A DNA stretch of 64,000 bases, from the NCBI RefSeq assembly GCF_013401995.1, contig NZ_JACBJI010000002.1:372001-436000 (forward strand), given 5' to 3'. Of the stretch, positions 34,355 through 43,874 are shown in pieces; positions within the stretch are counted from its first letter, which is position 1, and the number at the start of each line of letters is the position of its first letter. The notes under the pieces were generated by a model, which was not told the origin of the DNA, did no database searches, and was given only the letters and a program-made list of their open reading frames with translations. The DNA is from Flavobacterium agri. Lineage in GTDB: Bacteria > Bacteroidota > Bacteroidia > Flavobacteriales > Flavobacteriaceae. Made by a program: the position numbers and the translations under genes.

Positions 34355-37300
34355 TTATGCGGTCGCGATTTCGACCTTTTTGGCCCTGCGGCGTCGCAAC
34401 CAGTATTTGGTTCTTTTCACAAGGTAGAACATCACCGGCACCATCACGAGCGTCAATACGGTCGCGTAGGTCAAACCGAAGATGATCGTCCAGGCCAATG
34501 GTCCCCAGAAAATTACGTTGTCACCTCCTATGAACACGTGTGGGTTCAAATCGGTAATCAACGAGAAGAAATCGAAGTTGAGCCCGATCGCAAGCGGAAT
34601 CAAACCGAGAACCGCCGTCAAGGCCGTCAACAATACCGGACGAAGCCTTGATTTCCCCGATTCGATGATCACTTCTTTTACGACTTCAAGAGGCAAATCG
34701 TCATGTGTTTTCACATCGTACTCGCGCACTTTCTGGTCGAGCAACAATACGAAGAAGTCCATCAGTACGATACCGTTCTTCACGACGACACCCGCGAGCG
34801 AGATGATTCCCATCATCGTCATCAGGATCACGAAATCCATTCCTGCGATCACGTATCCGTAGAACACACCCGAGAAACTCAGCAATACCGTGAACATGAT
34901 GATCAATGTTTTCGATACCGAGTTGAACTGCAAAACGATGATCGTCATGATTCCGAACAATGCCAGCAACAAAGCCGTAAACAGGAACGACTGGTTTTTT
35001 GCCTGTTCTTCCTGTTCGCCAGAGAATGAATACGTCACATCTCCCGCAAACTTGTAATCCTTGAGCTGCGTGCCGATTTCCTTCATGATCGCATCGGCGT
35101 TATAACCCGTGATCAAGTTCGAGTACACGGTCATGATGCGCTTGTAATCCTTGCGTTTGATCTGGTTGAAGGCGGTCGTTTTTTCCGATGTCGCCACAGC
35201 CGAAATCGGCACTTGAATGATTTCGCCGCGGTTGTTCGTGAACGTCACCGGTTGGTTGAACAGTACGCTTTCGTTCTTGCGCTGGTCTTCCTGCAAACGC
35301 ATCGTGATGTCGTAATCGTCGTCGCCTTCTTTATACGTCGAGATTTCCTGTCCGTAGAGCGCGCGTCGCATCGTATAACCGACGGCGCCTGTCGATGTGC
35401 CGAGGCTTCCGGCATTCACGCGGTCGATCTTGACTTCGAGTTCCGGACTTTCTTTGTTGATGTCGACCTGTAGTTTTTCGATACCCGGAATTTTTTTCGA
35501 GTTGATGAACGCGATGAGCTTGTCGGCTTCTACGAGCATCTCGTCGTAATCGGTTCCGGTAAGCTGAACCGAAATCGGATAGCCCGAAGCCGGTCCGGCG
35601 GCGTCTTTTTCAACCGTGATTTTAGCGCCCGGAACGAGTTTCACCTTATCGCGCACCTCTTCCAGAATATCGGCCGTGTTCACGCCGCGACGGAACTTGA
35701 ATTCGCGAAAGTTGATCGTCACTTTTCCTTTGTAAGGCGTTTCGGCTTGCGAACCGGCATCCACGTTAGGATTGCTCGCGCCCATACCGACTTGGGAAAC
35801 GATAGATTCGGCGAGGAAATTCTCTTTCGTCGAAGGATCGACGTATTTCTTCATCACGTCGATCACCTGTCTTTCGATGAATTTCGTGGTCTTATCGGTC
35901 TTGTCGATGTCTGTTCCTTGCGGATATTCGAGGTATACGATGGCCTGGTTCGGGATGTTATCCGGGAAGAACAACACCTGACGCGGGAAAATTCCGAGCA
36001 GCACGAACGACAGGAACAACAATCCGATGATGCCGAAAAGCGCATAGAACGGACGTTTGCCATGCAATATTTTCGCAAGGAAATTCTGGTAACGCGCTTC
36101 CATCCTCGGAAAGAAACTGTGCTGGAAATCCTGCGTCCATTTGAAAATCCTCAATCGGTAAAGCCACATGAACACGATCGCGATCACTGAAAGGTTTCCG
36201 ATCGCGCGAAGTCCTTTGGAATCGAACACGATGTTGCCCAAAACCAGGAACACGATGGCGATACACGTGAAAAGGATCGTATAGAACTTAAGCGTTTTCT
36301 TCGAGATGTTCTTGTCTTCGATGTCCATCGAGCCCGCAGTCATCGACGCGTTGATGATCATCGCCACGAAAAGCGACGCGCCAAGTACGACCGACAGCGT
36401 CATCGGGAAGTAGAACATGAATTTTCCCATCGTGCCTGGCCACAAACCAAGCGGGAAGAAGGCCGCAAGCGTCGTCGCCGTAGACGAGATTACCGGCCAT
36501 GCGATTTCCCCGATACCGATTTTCGACGCGTGGATCCTGTCCATACCTTTTTTCATGTTCGCGAACACGTTGTCGACGACCACGATTCCGTCGTCCACGA
36601 GCATACCGAGACCCATGACGAGAGCGAAGAGCACCATCGTGTTGAGCGTGACGCCGAACGCGTTCAAAATTCCGAACGCCATAAGCATCGACAACGGAAT
36701 CGCCGCACCCACGAAAAGCGAGTTGCGCAATCCCATCGTGAACATCAAAACGATCATGACGAGGATGATACCGAAAATGATGTGGTTCGACAATTCGTCC
36801 ACCTGATGCTCGACGCGAGACGATTGGTCGTTGGTCATGCTGATTTTCAAATCTTTCGGGAGCACTTTTTCCTGGGCTTCCTTGATGACTTCGCGCGTTT
36901 TGTCAATCGCATCGATCATGTTCATGCGCGAGCGTTTCTTCACCGAAAGCATCACGACTTCGTCACCCGATTCACGCGCATACGTCGTTCTTTCTTTCTC
37001 TTTGAACTCGATTTTGGCGATGTCCTTGAGCAATACGTTTCCGCCTTGCGATTTTACGATCACGTTCTCGAGTTCGATCGGTTTGTCGATTTCACCGACG
37101 ATACGGATGTTGTTTCGGAAACCTTGCGTAATCAGATTACCGCCAGAAAGCGTGACGTTTTCGCCTTTTACGGCTCTTTCCACGTCGTCGAAGCTTACTT
37201 TGGCCGCGTTCATTTTGAAGACGTCGAGCGCGATTTCCACTTCTCGGTCGTCGACGCCCAAAATGTCGACTTGCTTGATTTCGGGTATGTCCTCGATTTC

Positions 37301-37834
37301 GTCTTCGAGGTATTCGCCGTATTTCTTGAGCTGTTGGGCCGTGTAATTTCCTTGGAGGTTGATGTTCAAAATCGGCACTTCTTCCGAAATGTTCAAATCG
37401 AAAACCGAGGGTTCGACTTTACTTCCGTTGTCCAAATTCGGCCAATCCGAATCGGCTTTCGAAAGATCGACTTTGTCCTTGACGCGCGCCTTGGCTTCCT
37501 CGTTCTTGACTTTTTCGTCGAATTCGACTACGATCATGCCGTAATCCTGGAACGAGCTCGAGGTTACTTTGGTCACGCCGCTGATGTTCTTGATTTCGTC
37601 CTCAAGCGGCTTGACGACGAGTTTTTCTACGTCTTCCGAAGAGTTTCCGGGGAAAACGCTCGAAACGTAAATCTTGTTCTCGATGATTTCGGGGAAGTCT
37701 TCGCGCGGCATCGTGATGTAGGCCATGATGCCCGTCAGGACGATGATGAAGGTGAAGATGTACACCGTCACCCGATTGTCTACAGCCCAACTCGAGATGC
37801 TGAATTCTTTATTATCGTGATGTTCGTTGATCAT
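34355..37834 (-). CDS. RND-family efflux transporter, inner-membrane pump
   Basis: This 1159-residue protein is of AcrB/HAE1-like type with twelve predicted transmembrane helices and two large periplasmic loops. The proton-relay Asp pair sits in helix 4 (VMGLGMLVDDGIVVVDNV). An insertion of about 100 residues around the cytoplasmic loop after helix 6 (LYRLRIFKWTQDF region) makes it longer than AcrB, as is frequent in Bacteroidota. It exports drugs or envelope compounds with the adaptor and TolC-like channel of the same operon; the substrate is unknown. Confidence 0.94.
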   Translation of the reverse strand: MINEHHDNKEFSISSWAVDNRVTVYIFTFIIVLTGIMAYITMPREDFPEIIENKIYVSSVFPGNSSEDVEKLVVKPLEDEIKNISGVTKVTSSSFQDYGMIVVEFDEKVKNEEAKARVKDKVDLSKADSDWPNLDNGSKVEPSVFDLNISEEVPILNINLQGNYTAQQLKKYGEYLEDEIEDIPEIKQVDILGVDDREVEIALDVFKMNAAKVSFDDVERAVKGENVTLSGGNLITQGFRNNIRIVGEIDKPIELENVIVKSQGGNVLLKDIAKIEFKEKERTTYARESGDEVVMLSVKKRSRMNMIDAIDKTREVIKEAQEKVLPKDLKISMTNDQSSRVEHQVDELSNHIIFGIILVMIVLMFTMGLRNSLFVGAAIPLSMLMAFGILNAFGVTLNTMVLFALVMGLGMLVDDGIVVVDNVFANMKKGMDRIHASKIGIGEIAWPVISSTATTLAAFFPLGLWPGTMGKFMFYFPMTLSVVLGASLFVAMIINASMTAGSMDIEDKNISKKTLKFYTILFTCIAIVFLVLGNIVFDSKGLRAIGNLSVIAIVFMWLYRLRIFKWTQDFQHSFFPRMEARYQNFLAKILHGKRPFYALFGIIGLLFLSFVLLGIFPRQVLFFPDNIPNQAIVYLEYPQGTDIDKTDKTTKFIERQVIDVMKKYVDPSTKENFLAESIVSQVGMGASNPNVDAGSQAETPYKGKVTINFREFKFRRGVNTADILEEVRDKVKLVPGAKITVEKDAAGPASGYPISVQLTGTDYDEMLVEADKLIAFINSKKIPGIEKLQVDINKESPELEVKIDRVNAGSLGTSTGAVGYTMRRALYGQEISTYKEGDDDYDITMRLQEDQRKNESVLFNQPVTFTNNRGEIIQVPISAVATSEKTTAFNQIKRKDYKRIMTVYSNLITGYNADAIMKEIGTQLKDYKFAGDVTYSFSGEQEEQAKNQSFLFTALLLALFGIMTIIVLQFNSVSKTLIIMFTVLLSFSGVFYGYVIAGMDFVILMTMMGIISLAGVVVKNGIVLMDFFVLLLDQKVREYDVKTHDDLPLEVVKEVIIESGKSRLRPVLLTALTAVLGLIPLAIGLNFDFFSLITDLNPHVFIGGDNVIFWGPLAWTIIFGLTYATVLTLVMVPVMFYLVKRTKYWLRRRRAKKVEIATA

Positions 37835-37859
37835 TTGATTGCGTGTTAGGTTTTCTGTA

Positions 37860-38999
37860 TCAGAAATTCAGTTTGGTGCCTTCGGCCACTCCGCTTGCGC
37901 CTTCGGTTACGATCACGTCGCCCGATTTGAGGCCCGACAGGATTTCGGTAGAATTACCCGAAGTCTGTCCGGTCTTGACGATGACTTTCTTGGCGATTCC
38001 GCTTTTGGCGTTGGCGTTTTCGGCCACATACAGGTATTTCTGGCCTTTGGCGTCTTCGAGCAAAAGATTGGACGGCACCGAAATCGAAGCCTTGTTCGTG
38101 TAATCGATAACCTTGAGCTTGGCGACCTGGTTCGGACGCAGCAGATTATCGGTATTCGGAACCGAAACTTCTATGCCGAAACTGCGGTTGGCCGCGTTGA
38201 TGCTGCTCGCCACCTGACGCACTTTTCCTTTATAGGTTTTGCCCAAAGCCGATAGTTCGACATCGACCAAAGTGCCCACTTTTACTTTGGCCACATAATT
38301 TTCGGGAATCGTTGCCGTGACGTACATGTCGCCAAGGCTTACGATGCGCATCAAACCGTTCTGTTGGTCGGCAACCTGGCCTCTTTCGGTGATGATTTCA
38401 TCGATCGTTCCCGAAAACGGTGCGCGAACCACGGTTTTCGCCAATTGGGCTTTCGCTTGGGAAACCGCTTTCTGCTGGCTTTCCATATTGGTTTTGGCCT
38501 GAAGGTATTGGATTTCAGATCCGATTTTTTGGTCCCAAAGGCGTTTTTGTCGATCGAAAGTGGTTTTGCTCAATGCGAGTTGTGTTTCGAGTTGTGCGAC
38601 TTGTTGACCGAGTCCGCCGTCGTCAATACGCCCAAGGACTTGTCCTTTGGATACTCGTTGTCCGGCCTTGACGTTGAGTTGGGTCAAAACCCCGGCATAT
38701 TCCGGATAGATGATGATGTTCTGGTCGGTCGTTACATTACCTTGGATTTCTACGTAATGATTGAAGACGGTGTTCTGCACTTTCATCACCGAAACCAACG
38801 CTTCTTCGCGTACGGTGTCGATTTTTTCGATGGCCTCGTCGAGTTGGGTCAATTCGGCCTGAACGGCTTCGCGACGCGCCTTCATCTGATCGAGATTGTT
38901 CGATTTGATCACGTCGGCGGTGCTGCCTGTCTTTTCGCCTCCGCCTCCGCAAGACGCCGCAAAAAGTGAGAATGCTGATATGATAAGTAGTCGTTTCAT
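37860..38999 (-). CDS. RND efflux periplasmic adaptor (HlyD/MFP family), lipoprotein
   Basis: The protein has 379 residues with a lipoprotein signal (lipobox AASC, Cys17). A helical stretch follows at residues about 37-70 (likely coiled coil), then the barrel-sandwich half GVLTQLNVKAGQRVSKGQVLG, a helical hairpin, the second half VRAPFSGTIDEIITERGQV, and beta-barrel and membrane-proximal domains. It bridges pump and outer-membrane channel. It lies 10 bases after the TolC gene and 25 before the pump gene. Confidence 0.93.
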   Translation of the reverse strand: MKRLLIISAFSLFAASCGGGGEKTGSTADVIKSNNLDQMKARREAVQAELTQLDEAIEKIDTVREEALVSVMKVQNTVFNHYVEIQGNVTTDQNIIIYPEYAGVLTQLNVKAGQRVSKGQVLGRIDDGGLGQQVAQLETQLALSKTTFDRQKRLWDQKIGSEIQYLQAKTNMESQQKAVSQAKAQLAKTVVRAPFSGTIDEIITERGQVADQQNGLMRIVSLGDMYVTATIPENYVAKVKVGTLVDVELSALGKTYKGKVRQVASSINAANRSFGIEVSVPNTDNLLRPNQVAKLKVIDYTNKASISVPSNLLLEDAKGQKYLYVAENANAKSGIAKKVIVKTGQTSGNSTEILSGLKSGDVIVTEGASGVAEGTKLNF

Positions 39000-39009
39000 G
39001 GGAAATTGG

Positions 39010-40359
39010 TTATGGTTTCGTGATTATTTTTTCTAAAGCCGCGCGTTTGTTGATGACGTCTATCATCGATTGCAGGTATTGCTGCTGGGCGGTGTACAAT
39101 TGTTGTTGGGCGTCGTTGAAGTCGAAACTCGTAGACAAACCTTCGGTGAATTTGACCTGTTGCTTGTTTTCGATGCGCTCGGCCAGTTTCAGGTTGCTTT
39201 TGTAAGTCGCGTATTGCTCGATGCTGAATTCGTATTCGCTTTTTGCCTGTAAGTAGGCGAGTTTGAGTTGTTGTTCGGTATGCGTCAAATCGGTTTTGGC
39301 CTGGTCGTAAGCGATTTTGGCTTGTTGGATTTTGGCGTGTCTTCCGAAACTCGTGAAAATCGGCCAGTTCAACGAGGCGCCGACGCTCGAATATGCGAAC
39401 CACGGCTTGTTGCTTTGGAGAAAATCGAAACGTTCATCCGAAAACGCGTTCGTACCCAAATTCAAATTCGCCGACAAAGACGGAAGCGCTTTGGCCTTTT
39501 CAAGTTTGTATTCCAAACGTCTTTGTTCGCTGTAATTCTCTCCGATCTGGTAATCGATATTGTTCTTCACGTCGAATTCCGAAGACGAAAAAGCCAGTTC
39601 CAGGTTTTGTTGCGTGAGCGCGTCGAGTTTGTCGGTCAGGATTACTTCCGAACCCAAATCGATACCCAAATTCAGTTTCAAAAGATTGAGTGAAATCTCG
39701 CGCAGACGTTGGGAATTGTTGAGGTTGTTGTTCACCGTGGCCAATGTGATCTGCAATTGTTCGACGCTTTCCTCTTCGATAAGCCCTTGTTTGAACGTCT
39801 CGTCCGTGTCGTGAAGCGTTTTCTCGAGGATCGATTTGTTTTTTTTGAGGATTTCGATGCTTTCCTCGGTCAAAAGCACGTTGCTGTAAGCATTGACGAC
39901 CATTTCGCGCACTTCCTGATCGGTTTTGCGCTTGTAGTTCTGATAGTATTTCAGATAGGTTTTCGATGCCTGCAACGCCACGATGTACGAACCGTCGAAA
40001 ATCAACTGGTTCAATGTCGTGCGCGCCGTCATCGTCTGCTTCGGACTGAATTCCACCGCCCTGAATTCGCCCGGACCGGCGGTACTGTCTACCAATTGCG
40101 CCGGAATCGACGTTTTCGGGATCACGATATTATACGTATAATCGACACCCGCGTTGATTTGCGGCAATCCGGTTGCGGTGGTTTCCCACTTCTTGCGTTC
40201 GGCTTTCTCGATGTCGCGCTTCGAATTGATAACCGTGTAGTTGTGCTCGAGCGCATGGGCGACGGCTTGCTCGAGGCTCAAGGTGTACCGCTGCTGGGTT
40301 TCCTGAGCGAATCCGAGAGCGGACACGGTTAAAAATAATAGCAAAAGAATGTTTCTCAT
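39010..40359 (-). CDS. TolC-family outer-membrane efflux channel
   Basis: The protein has 449 residues from the ATG at 40357-40359, which begins a signal peptide (MRNILLLLFLTVSALGFAQ). It has two internally similar halves rich in long helices with the pattern of outer-membrane efflux proteins, for example QAKIAYDQAKTDLTHTEQQL. It provides the exit duct for the RND pump. A far longer upstream frame exists but lies over the TetR gene, so it is not the start. The gap to the TetR stop is 5 bases. Confidence 0.92.
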   Translation of the reverse strand: MRNILLLLFLTVSALGFAQETQQRYTLSLEQAVAHALEHNYTVINSKRDIEKAERKKWETTATGLPQINAGVDYTYNIVIPKTSIPAQLVDSTAGPGEFRAVEFSPKQTMTARTTLNQLIFDGSYIVALQASKTYLKYYQNYKRKTDQEVREMVVNAYSNVLLTEESIEILKKNKSILEKTLHDTDETFKQGLIEEESVEQLQITLATVNNNLNNSQRLREISLNLLKLNLGIDLGSEVILTDKLDALTQQNLELAFSSSEFDVKNNIDYQIGENYSEQRRLEYKLEKAKALPSLSANLNLGTNAFSDERFDFLQSNKPWFAYSSVGASLNWPIFTSFGRHAKIQQAKIAYDQAKTDLTHTEQQLKLAYLQAKSEYEFSIEQYATYKSNLKLAERIENKQQVKFTEGLSTSFDFNDAQQQLYTAQQQYLQSMIDVINKRAALEKIITKP

Positions 40360-40364
40360 ATGGG

Positions 40365-40958
40365 TTAAGTATTTATTGATAGTTGCTTTTCGAGTTCTTG
40401 GATGCCTTTTTCGGTCCCGATGGCACGCGTGTGATAGCAAAGTGCCGCGAGTTCGAGTTTTTTGGCGTCTTTTTCGAGCATCGTCGTTTCGTTGATGTGC
40501 ATGATCAGCGTCCAGTAAAAGCGCATCGAGTTTTCCAGGTCGAGGTTTTCGCGGTAATACCCTTGCTCGATTCCTCTTTGGATATTGTGGCGCATGTATT
40601 GAAAACACTCGTGTTCCTCCTTGTCCATGACGAGTTTGTAGATATCGGGATAGTGTTTTTTCAACTGATAAAGAGGCGAGGCGTCGGCAGATTGGAAAAT
40701 GCCTTCGAAGATTTTGCGGATCTCGAAATTCTCTTCCACAGGATTGTAATTTTTCTCGACAATCGATGCGATGGTATCGATCACATGCTGATGCACCGTA
40801 GAAGTCGATTCTATGACGAGCACTTCCTTATTGATGAAATACTTGTAGATCGTCTTTTTTGAAATGCCCATGTCGTTGGCGATGTCGTCCATCGTGACAC
40901 TTTTGAAACCGAACTTGAGAAACATTTCGGTGGCTTTGGCAACAATTTTATCTTTCAT
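40365..40958 (-). CDS. TetR/AcrR-family regulator of the efflux operon
   Basis: The protein has 197 residues from the ATG at 40956-40958. The N-terminal helix-turn-helix SVTMDDIANDMGISKKTIYKYF is at residues about 22-43; the remaining helices form the ligand and dimer domain. It is the first gene of the efflux operon, so it should repress its own transcript through the palindrome overlapping the promoter just upstream, and be relieved when an efflux substrate binds. Confidence 0.92.
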   Translation of the reverse strand: MKDKIVAKATEMFLKFGFKSVTMDDIANDMGISKKTIYKYFINKEVLVIESTSTVHQHVIDTIASIVEKNYNPVEENFEIRKIFEGIFQSADASPLYQLKKHYPDIYKLVMDKEEHECFQYMRHNIQRGIEQGYYRENLDLENSMRFYWTLIMHINETTMLEKDAKKLELAALCYHTRAIGTEKGIQELEKQLSINT

Positions 40959-40979
40959 TATCAGTGCTTCAGATCTGTG

Positions 40980-41008
40980 CAAATCTAAAGCGGAAACTTT
41001 TGACACAA
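40980..41008 (-). promoter_or_regulatory. Promoter of the efflux operon
   Basis: On the minus strand, TTG (41006-41008), an 18-base spacer and TAGATTTG (40980-40987) match the Bacteroidota consensus, 22 bases upstream of the TetR start codon. Confidence 0.72.
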
Positions 41009-41019
41009 AAAAAGTTTCC
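40992..41019. promoter_or_regulatory. Probable TetR operator
   Basis: GGAAACTTTT (40992-41001) and AAAAGTTTCC (41010-41019) form a perfect 10-base-arm palindrome with an 8-base spacer. It spans the promoter spacer and the -33 element, so a bound TetR dimer would block the polymerase. Confidence 0.68.
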
Positions 41020-41105
41020 TAAGTATTTACATTTTTTTAACACAACCGAATATTGGGTTTTTTGCCAAACGCGGCCAAACCGCTACCTTAGCGCGAAATT
41101 CGCAT

Positions 41106-42074
41106 ATGCATACCATCGACCAATACCGCGATCTTTTCTCGGATTACCTCTCGAAACAAACGTTGCTCAAAGAACCGCTAGGGCTTTACGAGCCGGTCGA
41201 TTACATTATCGGCATAGGCGGAAAGCGCATGCGCCCGGTATTGACGTTGATGGGAGCCGAAATCTTCGACGCTTCGTATAAAGAGGCGTTGCCCGCGGCT
41301 TTGGCGGTGGAAATGTTCCATAATTTCTCGCTTGTGCACGACGACATCATGGACGATGCTCCTTTGAGACGCGGCAATGAAACCGTACACGAAAAGTGGA
41401 ATCTGAACACGGGGATTCTTTCGGGAGATGCGATGCTAATTTTGGCATATCGGTATTTCGAGCAATACGAACCCGAGACTTTCCGCGACCTGGCCAAACT
41501 CTTCAGCAAGACCGCGCTCGAAGTGTGCGAAGGCCAGCAATGGGATGTCGATTTCGAGACGCGCGACGACGTGACCATTCCCGAATATCTCAAGATGATT
41601 GAGTACAAGACGGCGGTTTTGGTAGGCGCTGCGTTGAAAATGGGTGCGATCGTTGCCAAAGCTTCCGAAAATGACCAAAACCTGATTTACGATTTCGGCC
41701 GCAACTTGGGCATCGCGTTCCAACTGCAGGACGATTACCTCGACGCTTTCGGCGATCCGGCAACATTCGGTAAACAGGTCGGAGGCGACATCATCGAGAA
41801 CAAGAAGACCTATCTGTATTTGAAAGCATTGGCATTTGCCGACGAAAAAGAGCAATTGCAGCACTTGTATTCCATAAGTCCGAACGACAATACCGATAAG
41901 ATCGATTCCGTCAAGCGGATTTTCGATGACAGCGGCGCTTCCGAAGCCACTCGCGAAGCCATACGCGAATACACGTTCAAGGCGTTCGGTACGCTCGCGA
42001 AACTCACTATTTCCGAAGACAAGAAATTCATTTTGCGCAACTTCGGCGAAAACCTAATGAACCGCAACGTATGA
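41106..42074 (+). CDS. Polyprenyl diphosphate synthase
   Basis: This 322-residue trans-prenyltransferase joins allylic diphosphates with isopentenyl diphosphate. The first Asp-rich motif is DDIMD at residues 79-83 and the second is DDYLD at 209-213; GGKRMRP (38-44) binds diphosphate. An aromatic residue, Phe74, sits five positions before the first motif. In characterised enzymes that position limits chain length, so a C15-C20 product is more likely than a long quinone tail, though assignment by one residue is uncertain. The stop overlaps the next start as ATGA. Confidence 0.92.
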   Translation: MHTIDQYRDLFSDYLSKQTLLKEPLGLYEPVDYIIGIGGKRMRPVLTLMGAEIFDASYKEALPAALAVEMFHNFSLVHDDIMDDAPLRRGNETVHEKWNLNTGILSGDAMLILAYRYFEQYEPETFRDLAKLFSKTALEVCEGQQWDVDFETRDDVTIPEYLKMIEYKTAVLVGAALKMGAIVAKASENDQNLIYDFGRNLGIAFQLQDDYLDAFGDPATFGKQVGGDIIENKKTYLYLKALAFADEKEQLQHLYSISPNDNTDKIDSVKRIFDDSGASEATREAIREYTFKAFGTLAKLTISEDKKFILRNFGENLMNRNV

Positions 42075-42424
42075 GTTTCGTCGCGCCTGTTTCTACCGAT
42101 GCTTTGCTGTCTGAAGCCGAAAAAGAAGACTTGTACATCAAGCTCATCGAGCAACTCAACAAGGATTTCAATTTGGCCAACGATGCGGTCGACTTCCCGA
42201 AAAGCACTACTCCCGAAGAACTCAAAGTACAGCTTCACGAGAAAATTTACCGTCTCATACAATATAAGTTCGCCGAATATTTGAACCTGCTTTACATTAT
42301 CGACGTTCCCGAAAACGAGGTCAAAAAACTCGACGGATCCGACATCGTGGAACTTTCGCAACAAGTCGCTTTCCTGGTTTTGAAACGCGAATGGCAGAAA
42401 GTCTGGTTCCGCAACAAATTCTGA
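42071..42424 (+). CDS. Conserved protein coupled to polyprenyl synthase, unknown function
   Basis: This 117-residue acidic, largely helical protein has no signal peptide or membrane helix. It begins by overlapping the polyprenyl synthase stop codon (ATGA), which indicates translational coupling. I recognise no domain. Co-expression suggests a role tied to the synthase or isoprenoid metabolism, but nothing in the sequence shows one. Confidence 0.75.
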   Translation: MSFVAPVSTDALLSEAEKEDLYIKLIEQLNKDFNLANDAVDFPKSTTPEELKVQLHEKIYRLIQYKFAEYLNLLYIIDVPENEVKKLDGSDIVELSQQVAFLVLKREWQKVWFRNKF

Positions 42425-42434
42425 TTTTTTTCGA

Positions 42435-42863
42435 TTATTTCGACGCGAGGATCGTTTCGGTGCAATCCGATTCGTCGGTTTGGGATTCGCAAATCCATTG
42501 ATGGTCGAACTGGCGCGGCGTTCCTTCTACGCACGAACAGACGATGAATTCCGGTTTCTTCTCGATATAAAAGTAATTCCGGTCGCGATTGAGTATCGTC
42601 GCGGCTTTGGTCGTATTGTCGAGCGATTCGGCGAACAGGTAATAATAGGTTTCATCGGTCGCACCGTCGTAGTTCTTTCGGATCTTGAATGTGGACAATC
42701 GCGTTTGGAAACCGTTCTTTTCGAGCATGGCGTTCCATTTTTCGGCGAGTTCGGTTTTGTTGAGAAGCTCAAAATTGCCGGCGTAAACGATTCCCGTTTT
42801 TTCAGATTTGGGTGAGCTGCAGCCGAACAGCAGCAATGCTAAAGGCAGATAACAAAATTTCAT
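42435..42863 (-). CDS. Hypothetical lipoprotein
   Basis: This 142-residue protein has a lipoprotein signal (lipobox LLFGC, Cys15). The mature part alternates charged strands and aromatic residues (YYYLFAES, NYFYIEKKPEF) and contains a CSC pair and a later Cys pair. No family is recognised. It is convergent with the preceding gene, 10 bases between stops. Confidence 0.7.
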   Translation of the reverse strand: MKFCYLPLALLLFGCSSPKSEKTGIVYAGNFELLNKTELAEKWNAMLEKNGFQTRLSTFKIRKNYDGATDETYYYLFAESLDNTTKAATILNRDRNYFYIEKKPEFIVCSCVEGTPRQFDHQWICESQTDESDCTETILASK

Positions 42864-42946
42864 GGCGTATAGATTGAACCGTGAAATTACTTTGGAAATC
42901 GAAAATGGAAGTACAGATTTTCTGTAGCAAATGTTAAATTCGCACC

Positions 42947-43201
42947 ATGATTTTTCTTGCCAATGTTTCGGCCGCCCAAACAGACCAAGTGATAGGATTC
43001 GTACTATTCACGATTTTTTTCGGGTTCATCGCTTACAGATCCGCAAAAAAGTTGTTTCAAAAAAAGAAAAACCCAAAAGAATACGAAAGATCGGTCTATA
43101 GATTCCGAGGTGTCCAGCGTAGCTATTTTATCCTGGTATATTTTGTAATGATGGTTGTTGCTTCTATTGTGTTGATCATCAAATATGTAAAGCAGTTATA
43201 A
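42947..43201 (+). CDS. Small hypothetical two-helix membrane protein
   Basis: This 84-residue protein has hydrophobic helices at about 15-30 (VIGFVLFTIFFGFIAY) and 60-79 (YFILVYFVMMVVASIVLII), with a basic loop between (KKLFQKKKNPKEYERS). The basic loop suggests a cytoplasmic location between the helices. Its stop codon abuts the stop of the convergent gene. Function unknown. Confidence 0.6.
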   Translation: MIFLANVSAAQTDQVIGFVLFTIFFGFIAYRSAKKLFQKKKNPKEYERSVYRFRGVQRSYFILVYFVMMVVASIVLIIKYVKQL

Positions 43202-43813
43202 TCACTTCGCGTATTTCCAATACCGGCTTTTCCCTTCCGAAATCCATTCGATCGCTTCGTTCATGCGCTTTTCACGGGTCGCTTCGGTCTTGGCGTCGGC
43301 AATCCAACCGATGTATTCTTTTCGGAAAGAATCCGATTTGCTGTCGAAAACCTCTTTCGCTTTGGGGTTCGATTCCAGTCTTTTGATCAGATAATCGGGC
43401 GTTTCCAGAACTTTGGGTTTGTCCGATTTCGGCTTGACGACTTTTTCGCCTTTGTCGTTGAGTTGCATCGCTTCGTTGATGAAAGAAATGAATTCTTTGT
43501 CCGACGGCAAGTCCGACAGTTTTGAAATCCGGCCTAAAAACCGCGCTTCGGGCTTTTGGCTTTTGCTGTCTTTCAAACGCTCGTCTTTCATGAGTTCCGA
43601 CTTGACGAACGTGAACGTGCAATAATCCTTGCGGGCCGCGATCACGCCCATGAAATCGTTTTTATAATCGAAATGCGGATAACCCCACTTGATGGTTTCG
43701 ACGACATCCGGGCAAGCTTCATGCACGAGTTTGCGCCAATGTTCGAGGATCGGTTTTGCGAAATCGGCCGACTTGGAGATGTATTCGTCTACTTGGGAAT
43801 TGTAATTTGTCAT
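43202..43813 (-). CDS. YdeI/OmdA-like protein with DUF1801 domain
   Basis: The protein has 203 residues. The N-terminal half fits DUF1801 (LEHWRKLVHEACPDVVETIK, then KWGYPHFDYKNDFMG), and the C-terminal half carries the YdeI/OmpD-associated pattern (SFRKEYIGWIADAKTEATRE, then EKRMNEAIEWISEGK). Such proteins are small, cytosolic and of uncertain role, sometimes linked to cationic-peptide resistance. It is flanked by unrelated small genes. Confidence 0.85.
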   Translation of the reverse strand: MTNYNSQVDEYISKSADFAKPILEHWRKLVHEACPDVVETIKWGYPHFDYKNDFMGVIAARKDYCTFTFVKSELMKDERLKDSKSQKPEARFLGRISKLSDLPSDKEFISFINEAMQLNDKGEKVVKPKSDKPKVLETPDYLIKRLESNPKAKEVFDSKSDSFRKEYIGWIADAKTEATREKRMNEAIEWISEGKSRYWKYAK

Positions 43814-43874
43814 ATTGTTGTTTTTGCGATAGAGAAAATTTGGTTTAGGTACTTACATTTGCCGCTCAAAGCTT

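Noticed and set aside
36530..37849. A 439-codon open frame antisense to the RND pump gene
   Set aside because: It lies wholly over a well-supported gene, has no domain and an odd His/Asp/Phe/Arg-rich composition that comes from reading biased codons backwards.
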